64,000 nt of DNA. Origin: Carnobacterium inhibens subsp. inhibens DSM 13024 (lineage in GTDB: Bacteria > Bacillota > Bacilli > Lactobacillales > Carnobacteriaceae). Below, piece after piece: positions 18,035-27,679 of the stretch. A program made the translations under genes and the position numbers. The notes beneath the pieces are model-generated. The model did no database searches. It was not told the origin of the DNA and saw nothing but the letters and a program-made list of their open reading frames with translations. The stretch spans positions 806,001-870,000 of the forward strand of contig NZ_JQIV01000006.1 of assembly GCF_000746825.1 (NCBI RefSeq), given 5' to 3'. Numbering within the stretch: position 1 is the first letter of the stretch; every line of letters starts with the position of its first letter.

Positions 18035-20281
18035 CTAAGCGTCGTTTTCCGCACCTTGTTTTTCTATTGGTGCAAATGCTGCTAGGAGGCGTTTTATGCC
18101 TTGTTCTTTAAATGCTATATCAAGTTGGAGGTCATTTGCTGTACCGGTAACTTTGACGACTGTACCAACACCCCATTTTTTATGAACGGCTTTATCTCCG
18201 ACATTCCATCCTAATTTGTCAGCGCCGCTTGACGTTTTACTTGTCACTGGAGCTTTGTACACTTGGCTAGTAGCTCTAGTTGCTTGATTGCGTTGCATAG
18301 AACTGGTTGTTGAACGGCTAAATGGCGTATTAATATTTTGTTGATTGCCTAGTTCTAAAACTTCATCCGTGATTTCATTGATAAATCGAGAGGCAGAGTT
18401 GCTTTGAGTACGGCCATATAAAACCCGTGAATAAGCATTTGTAATATACAATTTTTTCTCTGCACGTGTGATCCCGACATAGGCTAAACGGCGTTCTTCT
18501 TCTAATTGATCTTCTTCCATCATCGAACGAGACAATGGGAAAATACCTTCTTCCAGACCAATCAAGAAAACAATTGGAAATTCTAGTCCTTTTGCTGCGT
18601 GAAGAGTCATCAAGGTCACTTCACTTTGAGGTTCTTCTTCTAAATTATCCAAATCAGAAACCAATGCCAAGTCCGTTAAGAATGTCAATAAGGTTTTGTC
18701 TTCTGTATTTTCTTTTTCAAATTGTTGCGTTACGGTCAAGAATTCTTGAATGTTTTCTAGACGTGTTTCAGATTCGATTGTGCGTTCTAATTCTAATGCT
18801 TTTTGATATCCGCTGCGTTTTAATACTTCTTGAACTAGTTCGGTAACTGGCACAAATTCCTGCATTTGACGCAGATCTTTCATCATGAAAGCAAATCCTT
18901 CAAGTTCATTAGCTGCTTTACCAGAAATTGGTGTGATTGAAACGTTCAAAGCTGTTTCTAAAAGAGACCATTCGTATTGATTAGAAGAAGCTCTTAGTTT
19001 TTCAATTGTTCCTGGACCAATGCCTCGTTTGGGCACATTGACGATTCGTTCAAAACTCATATTGTCTTCAGGATTGGCAATTAAGCGAAGATACGCCAGT
19101 ACATCTCTAATTTCTTTACGATCATAGAACTTGTGTCCGCCAACCATTTTATAGGGAATGTTTGATTTTAGTAAACTATCTTCAATCACACGGGATTGAG
19201 CGTTAGTGCGGTAAAGAACTGCAAAATCACCATAATTGTAGTTACTTTCTTTCATTTCTTCTTGTATCTTAGAAATAACGTAACGTGATTCATCGCCTTC
19301 AGATTGCCCACGATAATAAGTGATTTTTTCACCGTCATGGTTATCTGTCCAAAGTTTTTTCACTTTACGGTTGGAGTTATTCCCAATCACATCATTAGCG
19401 GCTTGTAAAATCAGCTTAGTCGAACGATAATTTTGTTCCAATAAGACTGTATTCGCATCTGGGTAATCTTTTTCGAAGTTCAAGATATTCTCCATGTTTG
19501 CCCCACGCCATCCGTAAATACTTTGGTCAGCATCTCCGACAACGCATAGATTTTTAAAGCGTTCAGCTAATAGATTTACTAAAGTGTATTGCGCTTCATT
19601 TGTATCTTGGTATTCATCGACATGGATATAGTGGAATTTATTTTGGTAGTACTCTAATGTTTCAGGACTTTCTTTGAATAAGCGAATCGTCAACATGATC
19701 AAGTCATCAAAATCGACTGATTGGTTTCTTCGCAACTCTTTTTGGTAATCGTCGTAACAATCTGCCACGATTTTTTCAAAAAAGCTTGCAGCTTCTTTAC
19801 GGTAATCTTCTGGAGTCTGCAATTCATTTTTTGCATTGCTGATTTCTCCTAAGATAGCTCTTGGATTATATTTTTTAGGATCGATATTTCGTTCTTTTAA
19901 GATGCGTTTCATCAATGTTTGCTGTTCACTTGGATCACTGATCGTAAATGCTCGCGTATAACCGATGCGATCGATGTCACGACGTAAAATACGCACACAC
20001 ATTGAGTGAAAAGTTGAGACCCAAACATCGCTTCCGCCTTCTTTCATAAGACGGGTTACCCGTTCTTTCATTTCTTTAGCGGCTTTATTTGTAAATGTAA
20101 TGGCTAAAATATTCCAAGGATTCACATTTTTTTCTTCAATCAAATAGGCAATACGGTGTGTTAAGACACGAGTTTTTCCACTACCTGCTCCAGCCATGAT
20201 CAAAAGAGGGCCTTGTGTGCATACAACTGCATCTTTTTGTCTTGGATTCATTCCATTTAATAAGTCATCTCGTAATACCAA
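18035..20281 (-). CDS. pcrA: ATP-dependent DNA helicase PcrA (UvrD/Rep family)
   Basis: Superfamily 1A 3'-5' helicase of 748 residues with the start used here. It acts in repair, in clearing RecA and in rolling-circle replication. Q motif and Walker A ([13 protein letters not shown]), Walker [23 protein letters not shown], and [25 protein letters not shown] are all present; the C-terminal Tudor-like tail [15 protein letters not shown] binds RNA polymerase in relatives. The frame extends to an ATG at 20347, but family alignment and GAGAGGA favour a TTG at 20279-20281, just before [11 protein letters not shown]. First gene of the pcrA-ligA-camS unit. Confidence 0.96.
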   Translation of the reverse strand: MVLRDDLLNGMNPRQKDAVVCTQGPLLIMAGAGSGKTRVLTHRIAYLIEEKNVNPWNILAITFTNKAAKEMKERVTRLMKEGGSDVWVSTFHSMCVRILRRDIDRIGYTRAFTISDPSEQQTLMKRILKERNIDPKKYNPRAILGEISNAKNELQTPEDYRKEAASFFEKIVADCYDDYQKELRRNQSVDFDDLIMLTIRLFKESPETLEYYQNKFHYIHVDEYQDTNEAQYTLVNLLAERFKNLCVVGDADQSIYGWRGANMENILNFEKDYPDANTVLLEQNYRSTKLILQAANDVIGNNSNRKVKKLWTDNHDGEKITYYRGQSEGDESRYVISKIQEEMKESNYNYGDFAVLYRTNAQSRVIEDSLLKSNIPYKMVGGHKFYDRKEIRDVLAYLRLIANPEDNMSFERIVNVPKRGIGPGTIEKLRASSNQYEWSLLETALNVSITPISGKAANELEGFAFMMKDLRQMQEFVPVTELVQEVLKRSGYQKALELERTIESETRLENIQEFLTVTQQFEKENTEDKTLLTFLTDLALVSDLDNLEEEPQSEVTLMTLHAAKGLEFPIVFLIGLEEGIFPLSRSMMEEDQLEEERRLAYVGITRAEKKLYITNAYSRVLYGRTQSNSASRFINEITDEVLELGNQQNINTPFSRSTTSSMQRNQATRATSQVYKAPVTSKTSSGADKLGWNVGDKAVHKKWGVGTVVKVTGTANDLQLDIAFKEQGIKRLLAAFAPIEKQGAENDA

Positions 20282-20461
20282 TTTTTTTACATCCTCTCTT
20301 CTTGTAACATCCCATTTCATACGAAAAAAATAGGATTTGGACTCCACTAGTCTATCAAAACTTTTTAAAGTTTTGCATAATTTCTCAAGAATAATTCTAC
20401 CATAAAAAGTGGCTCCTCGAGTACTAAATGAACAGTTTCAAATGAAGAATCATAAAAACAA

Positions 20462-20491
20462 AAAAAGACTCTTAAAAAGGAATCTTTTTTG
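20462..20491 (-). terminator. Terminator of the GntR gene
   Basis: On the minus strand AAAAAGATTC pairs with GAGTCTTTTT around a short AT-rich loop, followed by a T-run into GTTTTTATG. It lies about 15 bases past the GntR stop and upstream of pcrA. Confidence 0.75.
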
Positions 20492-20505
20492 TCTGGTTAA
20501 TTCAC

Positions 20506-21156
20506 TTAAATCCCTTGGATAGCAATCAAACTAAGTTGATTGATCAGAATCCGTACTTCTTTTCTGGCTAGGGCATAATTATTACTTTTTAATAAACTTA
20601 GGATGTTGTTAAAATGTTTTACTTTTGTTGCTTGACTAATTTGTAAAAAGCCTTTTATTTCTTCATTGGTCTGACCGTTTATACTGCGTATCATTTCCAT
20701 AAATAAGGAAGTTGTGTAAGTGTTTTTGGCATACCGATAAAGACTTTTCCAATACTCAAATTCGATCGATGAAAATACTTCAAACTCTCTTACATAAGCT
20801 TGCTTTTTTAATCGATCTACTATCTCTTCTAAGGTAGTTGCATCAAATTGAATTTCTTTTATTTGTAAAAAATGTAGATAATCAATAAGTACTAACTCCA
20901 TAAACTCTAATCTTTCTTGAAATCCTTGCAAAGAAATTTGATTTTCACAAATTCTGATTCCTTTATTGGGCTCAATTGCTATGTATCCTTCTTCTTCTAA
21001 CCTTAAAAAAGCTTGTCGAATCGGCGTTCGACTAATCCCTAATTTTTTAGACAGTCCAATTTCTGTAATATGTGTTTGAGGTAGCCATTGTTTGGTTAGT
21101 ATCTGATCTTTACTGTACTGATAAACTGTCTCTACTAGCTTTTTAGGTTTAGACAA
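20506..21156 (-). CDS. GntR family regulator (FadR/FCD subgroup)
   Basis: A 216-residue regulator. The N-terminal winged helix (about 5-70) has the GntR signature ITEIGLSKKLGISRTPIRQAFLRL and EEEGYIAIEPNKGIRI. The C-terminal part (about 80-210) is all helical, as in FCD domains that bind small acids, but the usual metal-binding Asp/His pattern is hard to find. It begins with TTG at 21154-21156, preceded by AGGTAGGTGG. Two direct copies of TATACCAA lie just upstream at 21188-21195 and 21205-21212, spaced 17 bases, probable operators for autoregulation. The ligand is unknown. Confidence 0.85.
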   Translation of the reverse strand: MSKPKKLVETVYQYSKDQILTKQWLPQTHITEIGLSKKLGISRTPIRQAFLRLEEEGYIAIEPNKGIRICENQISLQGFQERLEFMELVLIDYLHFLQIKEIQFDATTLEEIVDRLKKQAYVREFEVFSSIEFEYWKSLYRYAKNTYTTSLFMEMIRSINGQTNEEIKGFLQISQATKVKHFNNILSLLKSNNYALARKEVRILINQLSLIAIQGI

Positions 21157-21187
21157 TTTTTTCCACCTACCTGTTTTAAATTTTCCC

Positions 21188-21366
21188 TATACCAACGTAA
21201 TACATATACCAATTATAGAATGGATCTTGTTTAACTTCAAGTTTGTTTCTCTTTCTATTCTACAACAAAGTTTTTATGAGTTCCTATCTATTAGAAAAAT
21301 TTACTCAACTTATATTAAACATTTACATAGAATTCATATAGGGTTGGTATACTAACGGTGTACCAA
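21188..21366. promoter_or_regulatory. Repeated TATACCAA/TTGGTATA sites, probable GntR operators
   Basis: TATACCAA occurs at 21188-21195 and 21205-21212 upstream of the GntR gene. The inverted pair TTGGTATAC (21344-21352) and GTACCAA (21360-21366) lies 150 bases further, over a plus-strand -10-like TATACT (21348-21353). The last site is not followed by any gene on the plus strand. Confidence 0.5.
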
Positions 21367-21414
21367 ACAGAAACTATTTTCTTTACGTTTTATACTGTAA
21401 AGATCCCCCATCCT

Positions 21415-21442
21415 AAGGTCCGCTTTATTTTAAGCGGACCTT
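21415..21442. other. Perfect 11-bp GC-rich hairpin
   Basis: AAGGTCCGCTT (21415-21425) pairs with AAGCGGACCTT (21432-21442), loop TATTTT. It lacks a clear T-run on either strand, so it is a weak terminator at best. It lies 34 bases past the DMT transporter stop and downstream of the orphan operator at 21344. Confidence 0.6.
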
Positions 21443-21475
21443 AAATAATTGAATAGATAAAAAAACACTGTCATT

Positions 21476-22369
21476 CTATTTTTCTTTTGTCACAGCTGTT
21501 TCTTTTTTAGGCCATTTTAGCCCACCAATAACAGTTGAGCCTAATATTAATACTCCTCCAATGATTTGTACTCCGTTCATTGCTTCTCCTAAGAAAAGCG
21601 CAGACAATATTACCGCTGAAACAGGATCAATATAGCTTAAAAGAGCAACTGTTTGACTCTTCAAAGTTTGCATTGCTGAAAAATACAACACATAAGCTAA
21701 TCCAGTATGAACGATTCCTAAAATGATGAGATAAGGGATAGTTTGAATCGCGATTGCTCCTAAGTTAAATCCTCTTGTAAAAAGGACATAAGGCGCTAAC
21801 GTGATAGATGCTACCATCAGTTGAATCATGGTACTTTCTAAACTACTTAAATTTTTCAAAAATTTGTTTATCAAGATCACGCTCGCATATAAGATAGCTG
21901 CTCCTAAGCCATATACGATTCCTACTGTGTGATTGTAAGTTTCAGTTGTTTGTGCACCAGTTCCTACGATCAAAAACATCCCAGACATAGCCACCAAAAT
22001 ACTAACAACTTTGCTTGGAAGTAACTTTTCCTTCAATAAAAACGGCGAAACGATCATTACGATAACTAGTGCAAAATAATAACTTAATGTAGCATTAGCA
22101 ATCGTCGTATAGTTATACGCTTCAAATAATAAAATCCAATTTAGTCCAATAGCAGCCCCCGAAACGAGCAGTGGTACCGCATTACTTTTTAATACTGCAA
22201 TTGAAATCTTTTTTTTCTTGAAGAGAGAGAATATCAACAGAAATAAACTCCCAAGAACTCCCCGATAAAGTGCAATTTCGCTTGAAGTCAACTCAATATT
22301 TTTTACCATCAATCCAATCGATCCAAATAACAACATGGCAATCACAACTTTCAATTTTCCAATTCCCAT
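21476..22369 (-). CDS. EamA/DMT family transporter
   Basis: A 297-residue drug/metabolite transporter with ten predicted helices in two EamA repeats. First repeat: GKLKVVIAMLLFGSIGLMVK to about 130. Second repeat: from VGIVYGLGAAILYASVILINK with conserved LSYIDPVSAVILSALFLGEAM. Such proteins export metabolites or amino acids; the substrate is unknown. I use the ATG at 22369 because AGGAGGGAG lies just before it; the upstream in-frame ATG at 22387 precedes that RBS. Gene neighbours are a GntR regulator downstream and purB upstream. Confidence 0.87.
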   Translation of the reverse strand: MGIGKLKVVIAMLLFGSIGLMVKNIELTSSEIALYRGVLGSLFLLIFSLFKKKKISIAVLKSNAVPLLVSGAAIGLNWILLFEAYNYTTIANATLSYYFALVIVMIVSPFLLKEKLLPSKVVSILVAMSGMFLIVGTGAQTTETYNHTVGIVYGLGAAILYASVILINKFLKNLSSLESTMIQLMVASITLAPYVLFTRGFNLGAIAIQTIPYLIILGIVHTGLAYVLYFSAMQTLKSQTVALLSYIDPVSAVILSALFLGEAMNGVQIIGGVLILGSTVIGGLKWPKKETAVTKEK

Positions 22370-22400
22370 TTTCTCCCTCCTGTTCATTTTTTAGAGTATA

Positions 22401-22440
22401 AAAATAGCATAGGATTCAAACAAAGCCTCCTATGCTGTTT
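22401..22440 (-). terminator. Terminator of purB
   Basis: AAAATAGCATAGGA (22401-22414) pairs with TCCTATGCTGTTT (22428-22440). On the minus strand the stem ends in ATTTTTATAC. It separates purB from the transporter gene. Confidence 0.85.
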
Positions 22441-22477
22441 CTACTTATTTATTTTATTTTCCAAAGTTATAAAAAGT

Positions 22478-23773
22478 CTAGTCTAATCCAACTCTTTGGA
22501 AAATTTCGTCTACGTTTTTCAAATGATAATGATAATCAAAAGCATCATCTAGGTCTTCTGTAGTTAATACAGACATGATTTCCGCATCTTCTTCAAGCAA
22601 CGGACGGAATAATACTTGTTCATCCCATGAAATAGCTGTTTTCGGTTGAATAAGATCATAAGCGGCTTCACGGCTCAGTCCTTTATCAATCAGTTTAAGC
22701 AATACACGTTGGCTGTAAATCAGACCAAAAGTAGCATCCATATTGCGTTTCATATTCTCTGGAAAAACGGTTAGATTTTTAACGATTGTTCCAAAACGGT
22801 TTAACATATAATTCAACAAAATAGTTGAATCAGGTAAAATAATGCGTTCTGCTGATGAATGAGAAATATCTCGTTCATGCCATAATGTAACGTTTTCGTA
22901 TGCTGTCATCATATGACCTCTAATCACACGAGCCAATCCTGTTACATTTTCAGACCCAATGGGATTGCGCTTATGCGGCATAGCAGAAGATCCTTTTTGA
23001 CCTTTTGCAAAGAATTCTTCAACTTCGCGTGTTTCAGATTTTTGCAGTCCACGAATTTCAGTAGCAAATTTTTCGATACTAGTTGCTATCAATGACATTG
23101 CAGCGACATATTCAGCATGCAAGTCCCGAGGAAGAACTTGAGTCGATATTTCTTGAGCTCTCGTTCCTAATTGTTCACAGACATACTTTTCAACAAAAGT
23201 TGGGACATTAGCGAATGTTCCTACTGCTCCGCTGATTTTTCCTGCTTCCACGCCTTTTGCTGCATGTTCAAAACGTTCAATATTGCGTTTCATTTCTGAA
23301 TACCAAAGAGCTAGCTTCAAACCAAATGTTGTTGGTTCAGCATGTACCCCATGTGTTCTACCCATCATGACAGTATTTTTATGTTCTTTAGCTTTTTCAC
23401 CAATGATTTCTAAAAAGTTTTGAAGATCTTGACGCAATACGTCATTAACCTGTTTCAATTGGTATCCATAAGCTGTATCTACAACATCTGTACTAGTCAA
23501 TCCATAATGAACCCACTTGCGTTCTTCTCCTAAAGATTCAGAAACAGCACGCGTAAAGGCTACGACGTCGTGGCGTGTTTCTTTTTCTATCTCTAAAATA
23601 CGATCTACTTCAAATGAAGCATGCTCACGAATTTTTTCAACATCTTTTTTAGGAATATCTCCTAGTTCAGCCCAAGCTTCAACTGCTAAGATTTCAACTT
23701 CCAACCATGTATTGTAGCGATTCTCATCTGACCAGATGGCCGCCATTTCGGGTCTTGTGTAACGTTCTATCAT
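22478..23773 (-). CDS. purB: Adenylosuccinate lyase
   Basis: A 431-residue enzyme of the fumarase/aspartase superfamily. It releases fumarate from SAICAR and from adenylosuccinate, two steps of purine synthesis. The signature [11 protein letters not shown] lies at 261-271 and contains the mobile loop serine; His141 in [14 protein letters not shown] and the [14 protein letters not shown] segment (88-101) form the rest of the active site. Length and ends are typical. It follows purK by 15 bases and is transcribed with it. No purC, purD or purE lies nearby. Confidence 0.97.
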   Translation of the reverse strand: MIERYTRPEMAAIWSDENRYNTWLEVEILAVEAWAELGDIPKKDVEKIREHASFEVDRILEIEKETRHDVVAFTRAVSESLGEERKWVHYGLTSTDVVDTAYGYQLKQVNDVLRQDLQNFLEIIGEKAKEHKNTVMMGRTHGVHAEPTTFGLKLALWYSEMKRNIERFEHAAKGVEAGKISGAVGTFANVPTFVEKYVCEQLGTRAQEISTQVLPRDLHAEYVAAMSLIATSIEKFATEIRGLQKSETREVEEFFAKGQKGSSAMPHKRNPIGSENVTGLARVIRGHMMTAYENVTLWHERDISHSSAERIILPDSTILLNYMLNRFGTIVKNLTVFPENMKRNMDATFGLIYSQRVLLKLIDKGLSREAAYDLIQPKTAISWDEQVLFRPLLEEDAEIMSVLTTEDLDDAFDYHYHLKNVDEIFQRVGLD

Positions 23774-23788
23774 AATTTTATAAACTCC

Positions 23789-24919
23789 TTATTTCCAAAT
23801 TCCTGTATCTGCTATAATGGCTAATGTTTTTTCAATATCTTTTGTTAATACTGTAAAATGGCCTATCTTTTGGCTTTCGCCCGGATTTTCTTTACCATAA
23901 TAATAAAAGTTCCAATTCGGTTTCAATTGGATTTGAACATTGGCTGCCTCCTGATGTTCCGTTAATACTGTTACCATAACTGCAGGAGAAATCAGTTCGG
24001 TTTTAGGCAAAGGCAAACCACAAATAGCACGGATATGAGCGTCATATTGTGACAATGTACAAGCTTCATTGCTGTAATTTCCTGAATGATTGGGTCTTGG
24101 GATCAATTCATTCACATAAAGTGTCCCACTTGAAGTGATGAACATCTCAATTCCTAAAGTCCCTACTAGTTCAAGTTTCTCAGCAACTGCACGAGCGATC
24201 CGTTCTACTTCTTCTTCTACATACTGATTGATGCGAGCTGGAACGATGCTTTCATGTAAAATAGTATTGCGATGGATATTTTCAGATATTGGAAAAACCA
24301 CGATATCATTCGCTTGGTTTCTAGCTACCATAACAGAAAGTTCACGTTCAAATGGTATCCATGCTTCCAATACGCAAGTACCCATTTTCAATAAGTAAGC
24401 AGCCTTTGGAATGTCTTCTTCACTTTGAAGAATATAGCGATCTTTACCATTGTGGCGTTCACTGATCGTCTTCAACACACAAGGAAACCCAATACCATCT
24501 AGCGCTCCTTTAATGTCCTCAATTGTAACGATCGTGGCATAAGGAGCCAAGTTAATATTGCTGGCTTCTAAGTAAGCTTTCTCTAACAATCGATCTTGTG
24601 TAATGGATAACAAATCAGCACCTTGTGGAACAGAAACTGTCTTTTTCATTTTTACTATTAAATCTGAATCAATATTGTCGTATTCATACGTTACTACATC
24701 ACATTTCATAGCAAAATCCATTAAAGCTTCTTGATTATTATATTGAGCAATTATTTGCCAATCTGAAACTTGAGCTGCTGGACAATCTTTTTCGGGATCC
24801 AGTATACCAATACGATAGCCCATTTTTTTAGCAGATAAAGCCATCATTCGAGCTATTTCTCCGCCACCAATGATTCCAATCATTTTTCCTGGACTAATTA
24901 GATCAGACAAAATTATCAC
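23789..24919 (-). CDS. purK: 5-(carboxyamino)imidazole ribonucleotide synthase
   Basis: An ATP-grasp enzyme of 376 residues that makes N5-CAIR from AIR, ATP and bicarbonate; PurE then rearranges the product. The N-terminal dinucleotide-like loop reads GIIGGGEIARMMALSAKKMGY (usual form GGGQLGRM), the ATP-grasp core is at about 105-275 with PCVLKT, EAWIPFERELSVMVAR and NELIPRPHNSG-type residues (NELIPRPNHSG here). The start is uncertain: GTG at 24919 as listed, TTG at 24910, or ATG at 24883 after CCAGGAAAA. It is paired with purB, not purE, which is unusual. Confidence 0.93.
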   Translation of the reverse strand: MIILSDLISPGKMIGIIGGGEIARMMALSAKKMGYRIGILDPEKDCPAAQVSDWQIIAQYNNQEALMDFAMKCDVVTYEYDNIDSDLIVKMKKTVSVPQGADLLSITQDRLLEKAYLEASNINLAPYATIVTIEDIKGALDGIGFPCVLKTISERHNGKDRYILQSEEDIPKAAYLLKMGTCVLEAWIPFERELSVMVARNQANDIVVFPISENIHRNTILHESIVPARINQYVEEEVERIARAVAEKLELVGTLGIEMFITSSGTLYVNELIPRPNHSGNYSNEACTLSQYDAHIRAICGLPLPKTELISPAVMVTVLTEHQEAANVQIQLKPNWNFYYYGKENPGESQKIGHFTVLTKDIEKTLAIIADTGIWK

Positions 24920-25060
24920 TACCTTCTAAAACAATTTGTATTCTTTTTTATTCATTCATTCTTAGTTTAGCAGTTATCTTGTCATCTGTCATTGAGAACA
25001 TCCTAAAATTCCTGCCTATTCTGATATTCAAAAATTCCTCTCAAACAACTCTGTTTCCAT

Positions 25061-25621
25061 TTAATTCATTTGTTCCTCGTCTCTAATTTCTTTGCGACGT
25101 TTTTTTACTTTTCTTGTCCAAAACCCACCATTGATGTACTTGGGTTCATAAGAAATAATAAATGTTTTAGGTTCAATTTCACTAATTTGTTTGTATAATT
25201 TGCGTTCTGTTTTTCTAGGTGTCAAAATTTCTAAGACCATACGATCTCCTTCTCGACCAAATGCTAGACTGGTTGTCACTCCATACCCCAAATCACGCAA
25301 TTCTTCAGGCATTTTAGTTTCTACATTTGGAACAATGGCCGTGACCATAATGTATCCAAGAGCTAAAAACTCTTCAATTTTTATCCCAAGAGCAATTCCG
25401 ACTCCATATCCTAAAGCATATACGGCAAGATTAATGTAATTATCTAAACTATCTAACACCAATCCTAAACCTACAACATAAATAGTTACTTCTACCATAG
25501 ATACGAGTGAAGCTGCAAGACGGTAACTTTTCATTGTCAGCATAAAACGAATGGTGTTTAGTGAAATATAAACGACATTAATAATAAAGATCAATAGTAA
25601 AAAAGGCAAATCAACTTCCAT
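25061..25621 (-). CDS. DUF2179 (UPF0316) membrane protein
   Basis: A 186-residue protein with three N-terminal helices (about 4-24, 34-53 and 60-83) that form the UPF0316/DUF5698 core, followed by a DUF2179 domain (about 95-175) with LGYGVTTSLAFGREGDRMVLEILTPRK split as two strands and PKTFIISYEPKYINGGFW. A basic tail (RKVKKRRKEIRDEEQ) ends the protein. Function is not established. I place the start at 25621 after AGGAGAGG; the frame runs 18 codons further upstream. It lies on the purK strand, 141 bases upstream of purK. Confidence 0.87.
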   Translation of the reverse strand: MEVDLPFLLLIFIINVVYISLNTIRFMLTMKSYRLAASLVSMVEVTIYVVGLGLVLDSLDNYINLAVYALGYGVGIALGIKIEEFLALGYIMVTAIVPNVETKMPEELRDLGYGVTTSLAFGREGDRMVLEILTPRKTERKLYKQISEIEPKTFIISYEPKYINGGFWTRKVKKRRKEIRDEEQMN

Positions 25622-25731
25622 TTTTTCCTCTCCTAACTCCTGTTCAAAAATTTTATTCTTCTCTAAGATTATCAAAATTCATTTAAATAGCAAGAAAAAC
25701 AACTAGGATCTTCACTCTTAAGGAGATAAAA

Positions 25732-25766
25732 CTGCTCTAAAAGCAGTCATCCTACTTTTAGAGCAG
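25732..25766 (-). terminator. Terminator of xpt
   Basis: CTGCTCTAAAAG (25732-25743) pairs with CTTTTAGAGCAG (25755-25766); TTTTATC follows on the minus strand. It ends 12 bases before the xpt stop. Confidence 0.88.
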
Positions 25767-25777
25767 CTTGTGTTTAT

Positions 25778-26362
<585 letters not shown>

Positions 26363-26394
26363 CTACCTTTCTTTCAATTGTTAGTTTGAGTACA

Positions 26395-26446
26395 AAATAA
26401 AAAAGTTCTTCAGTACTTATTGATTCGTAAGCACAGGAAAAGAACT
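26395..26446 (-). terminator. Attenuator-like terminator in the xpt leader
   Basis: On the minus strand AGTTCTT (26440-26446) pairs with AAGAACT (26404-26410). Inside, GTGCTTA pairs with TAAGTAC (26428-26434 and 26413-26419). A T-run (complement of 26395-26403) follows. It lies about 40 bases upstream of the xpt start codon, on the sense strand, so it could stop leader transcription. Confidence 0.65.
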
Positions 26447-26532
26447 AAAAATGAATGCCCAATAAAATTCAATATACGCTTTACCATATAAGAGGTCAAT
26501 CTATTTTAAATAAATTATTATAATTGTTATTT

Positions 26533-26546
26533 TATACGAACGATAC
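26533..26546 (-). promoter_or_regulatory. PurBox-like site upstream of xpt
   Basis: TATACGAACGATAC contains CGAAC, the core of the PurR box of Lactobacillales and Bacillus (CCGAAC in an AT context). It is followed on the minus strand by a TATAAT-like -10 at about 26519-26524. Only one site is seen, while many PurR targets have two. Confidence 0.35.
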
Positions 26547-26690
26547 TTATAAATCAAACTTTATATTTCGTTTTATTTTCAAATACCTTTTTATCTTATG
26601 CTATCAGAGTTTCAATCTTCATAATAAACTGGAATTCCTAAAAAGAATGTTATACTATTAAACTAAAGCGATTTCGGAGAGGAGTTTAAC

Positions 26691-27362
26691 ATGCGTAATA
26701 AAAGTTTTCTAGAACTTATTAAACACTATTGGTATCTAGGTATTTTATTCGGAATTTTTATTGTAGTGCTTGTTATTGGCACAAATCAAGAAAAACCATG
26801 GTCAGAAAGCCTTGCTATTACTGAATCTAAATCATCTATTGCAGAAGTTGATTCTTCTATTGTCGAATCAAAAGATAGTTCTGCTGAACTAGAAGATAAA
26901 AACAATGTCTCTCGAATTGATTCAGAATTATTTTTCTTAAGTGATCATCAAACAGAACTTGAAGAGGCCGAAGATGTGGCTGAATCTGAAGAATCAGTTG
27001 AAAGTAATCCTTCTACTGAAGAATTTGAGAGTAGTGAACCAACTGATTCCAGCAGCTACACTCCTACCTATTCTAATGAAAATAACACACCTAAAAGTTC
27101 AAGTTCATCATCCAATAGCAGTTCATCCAAACCAACTACTCCTAAACAACCTGCTAAAAAGTCAGTACCTGAGCCAGATAATTCAGAATCTGTTTCTGAA
27201 TCAAATCCAGAACCTGTAGAAACACCAGAACCTGAACCAACTCCTGACAAACAAGACCCGCCAGAACAACCGGAAGACTCTTCTTCTAATCCAGAAATCA
27301 TTGAGTCAGAAAACCCGGCTGAGGAAAATTCTTCAACTCATTCTTCCATTAGTAAAGAATAA
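26691..27362 (+). CDS. Membrane-anchored Ser/Pro/Glu-rich protein
   Basis: A 223-residue protein with one hydrophobic helix (about 13-31) after a basic N-terminus, so the rest should lie outside the membrane. The outer part is low-complexity: Ser/Glu-rich (40-125), a Ser run (about 135-148), and Pro/Glu repeats (PEPEPTPDKQDPPEQPE) to a Ser-rich end. No Cys, no LPXTG and no folded domain are seen. Such stalks often span the wall and keep charge outside. RBS GGAGAGGAG. It is monocistronic and strongly terminated. Function unknown. Confidence 0.75.
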   Translation: MRNKSFLELIKHYWYLGILFGIFIVVLVIGTNQEKPWSESLAITESKSSIAEVDSSIVESKDSSAELEDKNNVSRIDSELFFLSDHQTELEEAEDVAESEESVESNPSTEEFESSEPTDSSSYTPTYSNENNTPKSSSSSSNSSSSKPTTPKQPAKKSVPEPDNSESVSESNPEPVETPEPEPTPDKQDPPEQPEDSSSNPEIIESENPAEENSSTHSSISKE

Positions 27363-27380
27363 AAAATATTCTTTATAACA

Positions 27381-27419
27381 CAAAAAGGTACGTTGTCATT
27401 TAGACAATGTACCTTTTTG
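27381..27419 (+). terminator. Terminator of the Ser/Pro-rich protein gene
   Basis: CAAAAAGGTACGTTGTC (27381-27397) pairs with GACAATGTACCTTTTTG (27403-27419), loop ATTTA. Confidence 0.92.
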
Positions 27420-27647
27420 TGAATTTCAACTGAGATTACATGTCATGTAACGCTTTTGACTAGGAAAAGGTGCTTTAGCAGCTCCTATTCGACATTCTTT
27501 GCCTATTTCGCTTAGTGAGTATAAATTAAGCAGTTTTTCTGTAACAATATGTATTTAATATAGAGGATTTTTCGTTACCGAAAAATCTCCGATTGAAAAA
27601 CTACTGATCATTAGTCTATACAACTCAACTATGGCTGCACGAAAAAA
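27420..27647. other. Non-coding gap with one hairpin
   Basis: No gene or RBS seen between the two terminators. GATTTTTCG (27566-27574) and CGAAAAATC (27579-27587) form a 9-bp stem with a four-base loop. The rest is plain AT-rich DNA. Confidence 0.5.
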
Positions 27648-27674
27648 ACCTCCAGAAATTTACCTTCTGGAGGT
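27648..27674 (-). terminator. Terminator of the CNNM/CorC gene
   Basis: ACCTCCAGAA (27648-27657) pairs with TTCTGGAGGT (27665-27674); a T-run follows on the minus strand (complement of 27642-27648). Confidence 0.92.
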
Positions 27675-27679
27675 CAATC

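Noticed and set aside
27068-27301. A Gly/Ser-rich minus-strand frame opposite the Ser/Pro-rich protein gene
   Set aside because: Composition is the mirror of the Ser/Pro/Glu codons on the plus strand; no RBS.
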